From Desulfotignum sp. (GTDB lineage: Bacteria; Desulfobacterota; Desulfobacteria; Desulfobacterales; Desulfobacteraceae), in assembly GCA_011390235.1 (NCBI GenBank), contig JAABSS010000476.1:1-8061 (forward strand): a stretch of 8,061 nt of DNA, written 5' to 3'. Positions 6,832-8,061 of the stretch are shown here, one piece after another. A program made the translations under genes and the position numbers. The notes below the pieces were generated by a model. That model was not told the DNA's origin and searched no databases. It saw only the letters and a program-made list of their open reading frames with translations. Position 1 is the stretch's first letter, and each line of letters begins with the position of its first letter.

Positions 6832-7441
6832 AATTTTCCTTCAGACAAGTGACCAGCAGGTTTATGCTTTTCCTTTTATATCCGGTTTTTATTTCTTCCA
6901 GTAAAGAAAAATCAGGCTTTTTGTTGACGCTGAAATCCAGCCGCATCAGTTCCAGGAACTCCTTCATTGCCATTTTCGTTGAAATATGAGTCTGCATTGC
7001 CGTCATGTCGCACAGAGCCTTTTCAGGGGAAGCGATTAAAAAATTTTTTTGATCTCCTGCATCTTCCAGTTGAATACCGATGTTGAAAACTTTTCGGGGA
7101 CAATACAAATACAAAAAACTGCCCACTGGTGTTTCAAACTGTTTTTTTCTTTTGGCTGTCATGCTGATAATCAACTCAACACGCTCCGGAATCATATTCC
7201 AAAACGCTAAAGCAGTCTGAGCCGTTATATAGGAGGGCCCATAGATCAGATTGGCCAGGATAAATTTGTTGAAAGGTTTATTATATTCTTTGCCTAAAAC
7301 ATAGAGACCCTTTTTGACTCTTATAATATCCTCATTCTTGAGAAGGCCTCTGATTTTATCTCTTGGTTTTTTATAATCCCTCAAAACGTGCAGCAGTAAA
7401 TTGTAATCAAATTCTGAGGGAAGCTGAATCAAACTCTTCAT
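6824..7441 (-). CDS. abiEi: AbiEi-family antitoxin / autorepressor
   Basis: A 205-residue antitoxin of the AbiEi family. The N-terminal winged helix-turn-helix (about 1-50) ends in the characteristic VKKGLYVLG (42-50). The C-terminal antitoxin domain shows GPSYITAQTALAFW (68-81), IPERVELI, and ASPEKALCD (137-145), all typical. In type IV systems AbiEi does not bind the toxin; it represses the operon through inverted repeats in its promoter and counters the toxin's effect. It is first in a two-gene operon, with its TGA overlapping the abiEii ATG by 8 bases. No clear Shine-Dalgarno precedes its ATG: that region is occupied by the end of a large palindrome, so repression and translation may both depend on it. 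The gene is notably AT-rich compared with the M16 genes, suggesting horizontal acquisition. Length and motifs look intact. Confidence 0.92.
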   Translation of the reverse strand: MKSLIQLPSEFDYNLLLHVLRDYKKPRDKIRGLLKNEDIIRVKKGLYVLGKEYNKPFNKFILANLIYGPSYITAQTALAFWNMIPERVELIISMTAKRKKQFETPVGSFLYLYCPRKVFNIGIQLEDAGDQKNFLIASPEKALCDMTAMQTHISTKMAMKEFLELMRLDFSVNKKPDFSLLEEIKTGYKRKSINLLVTCLKENYV

Positions 7442-7448
7442 AAATTAT

Positions 7449-7484
7449 AAACCAGTATGTCTAAAAAATTGGACTTACTGGTTT
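7449..7484. promoter_or_regulatory. 36-bp palindrome, likely AbiEi operator
   Basis: AAACCAGTA (7449-7457) and TACTGGTTT (7476-7484) are perfect 9-bp inverted repeats. The symmetry continues inward with GTC/GAC and AA/TT, with only two mismatches over the outer 16 positions of each arm. The element starts 8 bases upstream of the abiEi start and ends at the -10 element, so it covers the expected transcription start and leader. AbiEi antitoxins of characterised systems bind inverted repeats in their own promoter; this is the obvious candidate. A leader RNA hairpin is an alternative. Confidence 0.7.
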
Positions 7485-7511
7485 TTTATAAAAAGATCTA
7501 AAAAATGTCAA
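7483..7511 (-). promoter_or_regulatory. abiE promoter (TTGACA / TAAAAA or TATAAA)
   Basis: On the minus strand a perfect -35, TTGACA (7511-7506), is followed by TAAAAA after 17 bases (7488-7483) or TATAAA after 15 (7490-7485). It lies about 45-70 bases upstream of the abiEi ATG, and the 36-bp palindrome begins at its -10. This is the best promoter in the window. Confidence 0.65.
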
Positions 7512-7516
7512 GGAAA

Positions 7517-7623
7517 TTCTAACGCTAAGCTGAGAGGCGGGCGCACCACTGCGCTACAGGTCGTGAAAAAATCTGCTCCAAGGTTTTACAGAAAGGCCGG
7601 TCCCGCTTAAGCGATTCGTTCGC
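7517..7623 (-). other. Hairpin-rich spacer between higA and abiE, weakly attC-like
   Basis: The gap between higA and the abiE promoter holds several inverted segments. Read on the minus strand, GAACGAATCGCTTAAGCGGG overlaps the higA stop, and the far end reads CTCAGCTTAGCGTTAGAA. AAC near one end faces GTT near the other, and CGCTTAAG and GCGGG have partial complements in the far arm. Between them GCGCA-CCAC-TGCGC (7541-7554) is a perfect small hairpin. The overall plan and the CAGCTTAGCGTTAG end recall integron attC sites, but the outer core sites do not match the consensus (RYYYAAC / GTTRRRY) and the arms differ in length by several bases. A degenerate recombination site or simply a structured higA 3' end are both possible. 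Confidence 0.25.
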
Positions 7624-7945
7624 TGATAATGGTTGAATTCCCGTGCAAAATATGTTTGGGAAAAGGTTTAACTTTTTGCCATTCAGTTGAGGTTTGTTCT
7701 GCAACCCATAAATCGAAATTTTTTTGTAGATTCAGCCAAAAATTTGGAGAAGTATCAAAAGCTCGAGAAAGTCGTAAGGCCATTTCAGGCGTAATAGAAC
7801 CTCTTTCGTTGATTATTTTGGAAAGCGTTTTTCTTGAAATGCCGAGGATTTCGGCCATATCTTTAATTTTAATAGAAAGAGGTGTTAAATAATCTTCCCT
7901 TAAAATGTTTCCAGGATGTGTTGGTTTTCTTGTTATTTTTCTCAT
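7607..7945 (-). CDS. higA: HigA-family antitoxin (HTH/XRE, VapI type)
   Basis: A 112-residue antitoxin of the HigA family. It has the family opening KPTHPGNILREDYL (7-20), a helix-turn-helix at about 26-48 (IKDMAEILGISRKTLSKIIN) and the following ITPEMALRLSRAF...NFWLNLQKNFDLW signature (51-80). The role is DNA-binding repression of its operon and neutralisation of the HigB ribosome-dependent mRNA interferase. The ATG at 7945 is preferred over a TTG at 7960 because GAGG lies 7 bases before it. The gene sits 11 bases downstream of the higB remnant, the normal toxin-first order. The protein appears complete, with a slightly long tail (HILHGNSTIISERIA) whose last codons lie in the hairpin-rich spacer. 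With its toxin gone it can still act as a repressor, or as an anti-addiction factor against related HigB toxins. Confidence 0.93.
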   Translation of the reverse strand: MRKITRKPTHPGNILREDYLTPLSIKIKDMAEILGISRKTLSKIINERGSITPEMALRLSRAFDTSPNFWLNLQKNFDLWVAEQTSTEWQKVKPFPKHILHGNSTIISERIA

Positions 7946-7956
7946 ACGCTCACCTC

Positions 7957-8028
7957 TCAATGATAATCATCATAGTTCACAATGTAGGCATCGCCATCTT
8001 CTCCTTTATGTTTGAATGATTTTATCAT
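7957..8028 (-). pseudogene. higB: higB toxin with large internal in-frame deletion
   Basis: The ORF reads MIKSFKHKG joined directly to EDGDAYIVNYDDYH and stop, 23 residues in all. The first nine residues are the canonical N-terminus of HigB/RelE-family toxins (M-I-K-S-F-x-H-K-G-L...), and the last fourteen are the canonical C-terminus (...F-E-D-G-D-A-x-x-V-D-Y-x-D-Y-H). HigB is usually about 90-95 residues, so about 70 codons, including the catalytic core and the W-R-L-T-F strand, are missing and the frame is preserved. Position, direction and spacing relative to higA are exactly those of an intact higBA operon. No toxin activity is possible. No ribosome binding site is visible before the ATG. 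Continued transcription through it would still serve higA. Confidence 0.85.
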
Positions 8029-8038
8029 GCATAACAAT

Positions 8039-8055
8039 GTAACTCATTGGGTTAC
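8039..8055. promoter_or_regulatory. 17-bp palindrome upstream of higB-higA, likely HigA operator
   Basis: GTAACTCATTGGGTTAC has 8-bp arms around a central T with one mismatched pair, and its outer GTAAC/GTTAC arms are perfect. It ends 10 bases before the higB remnant ATG, where HigA operators usually overlap the promoter. The rest of the promoter would lie beyond the end of the window. Confidence 0.5.
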
Positions 8056-8061
8056 GTTTGT

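Noticed and set aside
7522..7560. The string resembling a tRNA D-arm (GTAGCGCAGTGGTGCGCC on the minus strand)
   Set aside because: No acceptor stem, anticodon arm or T-arm can be built around it.

Overview
The window looks like a bacterial chromosome segment from a Gram-negative organism. Two proteins carry Sec-type signal peptides, one carries a twin-arginine signal, and all three suggest a periplasm. The gene set and style would fit Desulfobacterota, but that is only a weak inference because no taxonomic marker is present.

Layout. Positions 1-500 hold gene debris: the first ~36 codons of a Fic-family protein (minus strand), abutting a ~45-codon internal piece of a thiolase (plus strand) that is frameshifted in a C/G run. 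Positions 498-2276 (minus) encode a Tat-exported D-aminoacylase-like amidohydrolase. Positions 2280-2842 hold no full-length gene, only a degraded C-terminal gene tail and a short orphan HicA-like toxin ORF, both on the minus strand. Positions 2843-5787 (plus) are a two-gene operon for a secreted M16B metallopeptidase pair. Its genes overlap by one base (TAATG). The first subunit keeps the HxxEH zinc site. The second has lost that site but keeps the R/Y pair that the first lacks, so they are expected to work as a heterodimer. Positions 5956-7511 (minus) form a more AT-rich abiEi-abiEii toxin-antitoxin operon with a clear promoter and a 36-bp palindrome next to its -10 element. Positions 7607-8055 (minus) are a higBA locus in which the antitoxin HigA is intact but the toxin HigB is reduced to a 23-codon in-frame fusion of its two ends.

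How it fits together. The secreted hydrolases (D-aminoacylase and the M16 pair) are a plausible peptide or N-acyl-amino-acid breakdown set in the periplasm. They are flanked on both sides by accessory DNA in which toxin-antitoxin modules have landed and decayed: Fic remnant, HicA remnant, HigB deletion, with AbiE apparently intact. The most striking observations are the internally deleted higB beside an intact higA, the AbiE operator-like palindrome, the complementary motif loss in the M16 pair, and the dense toxin-antitoxin remains. I did not find convincing evidence of a wholly new system.
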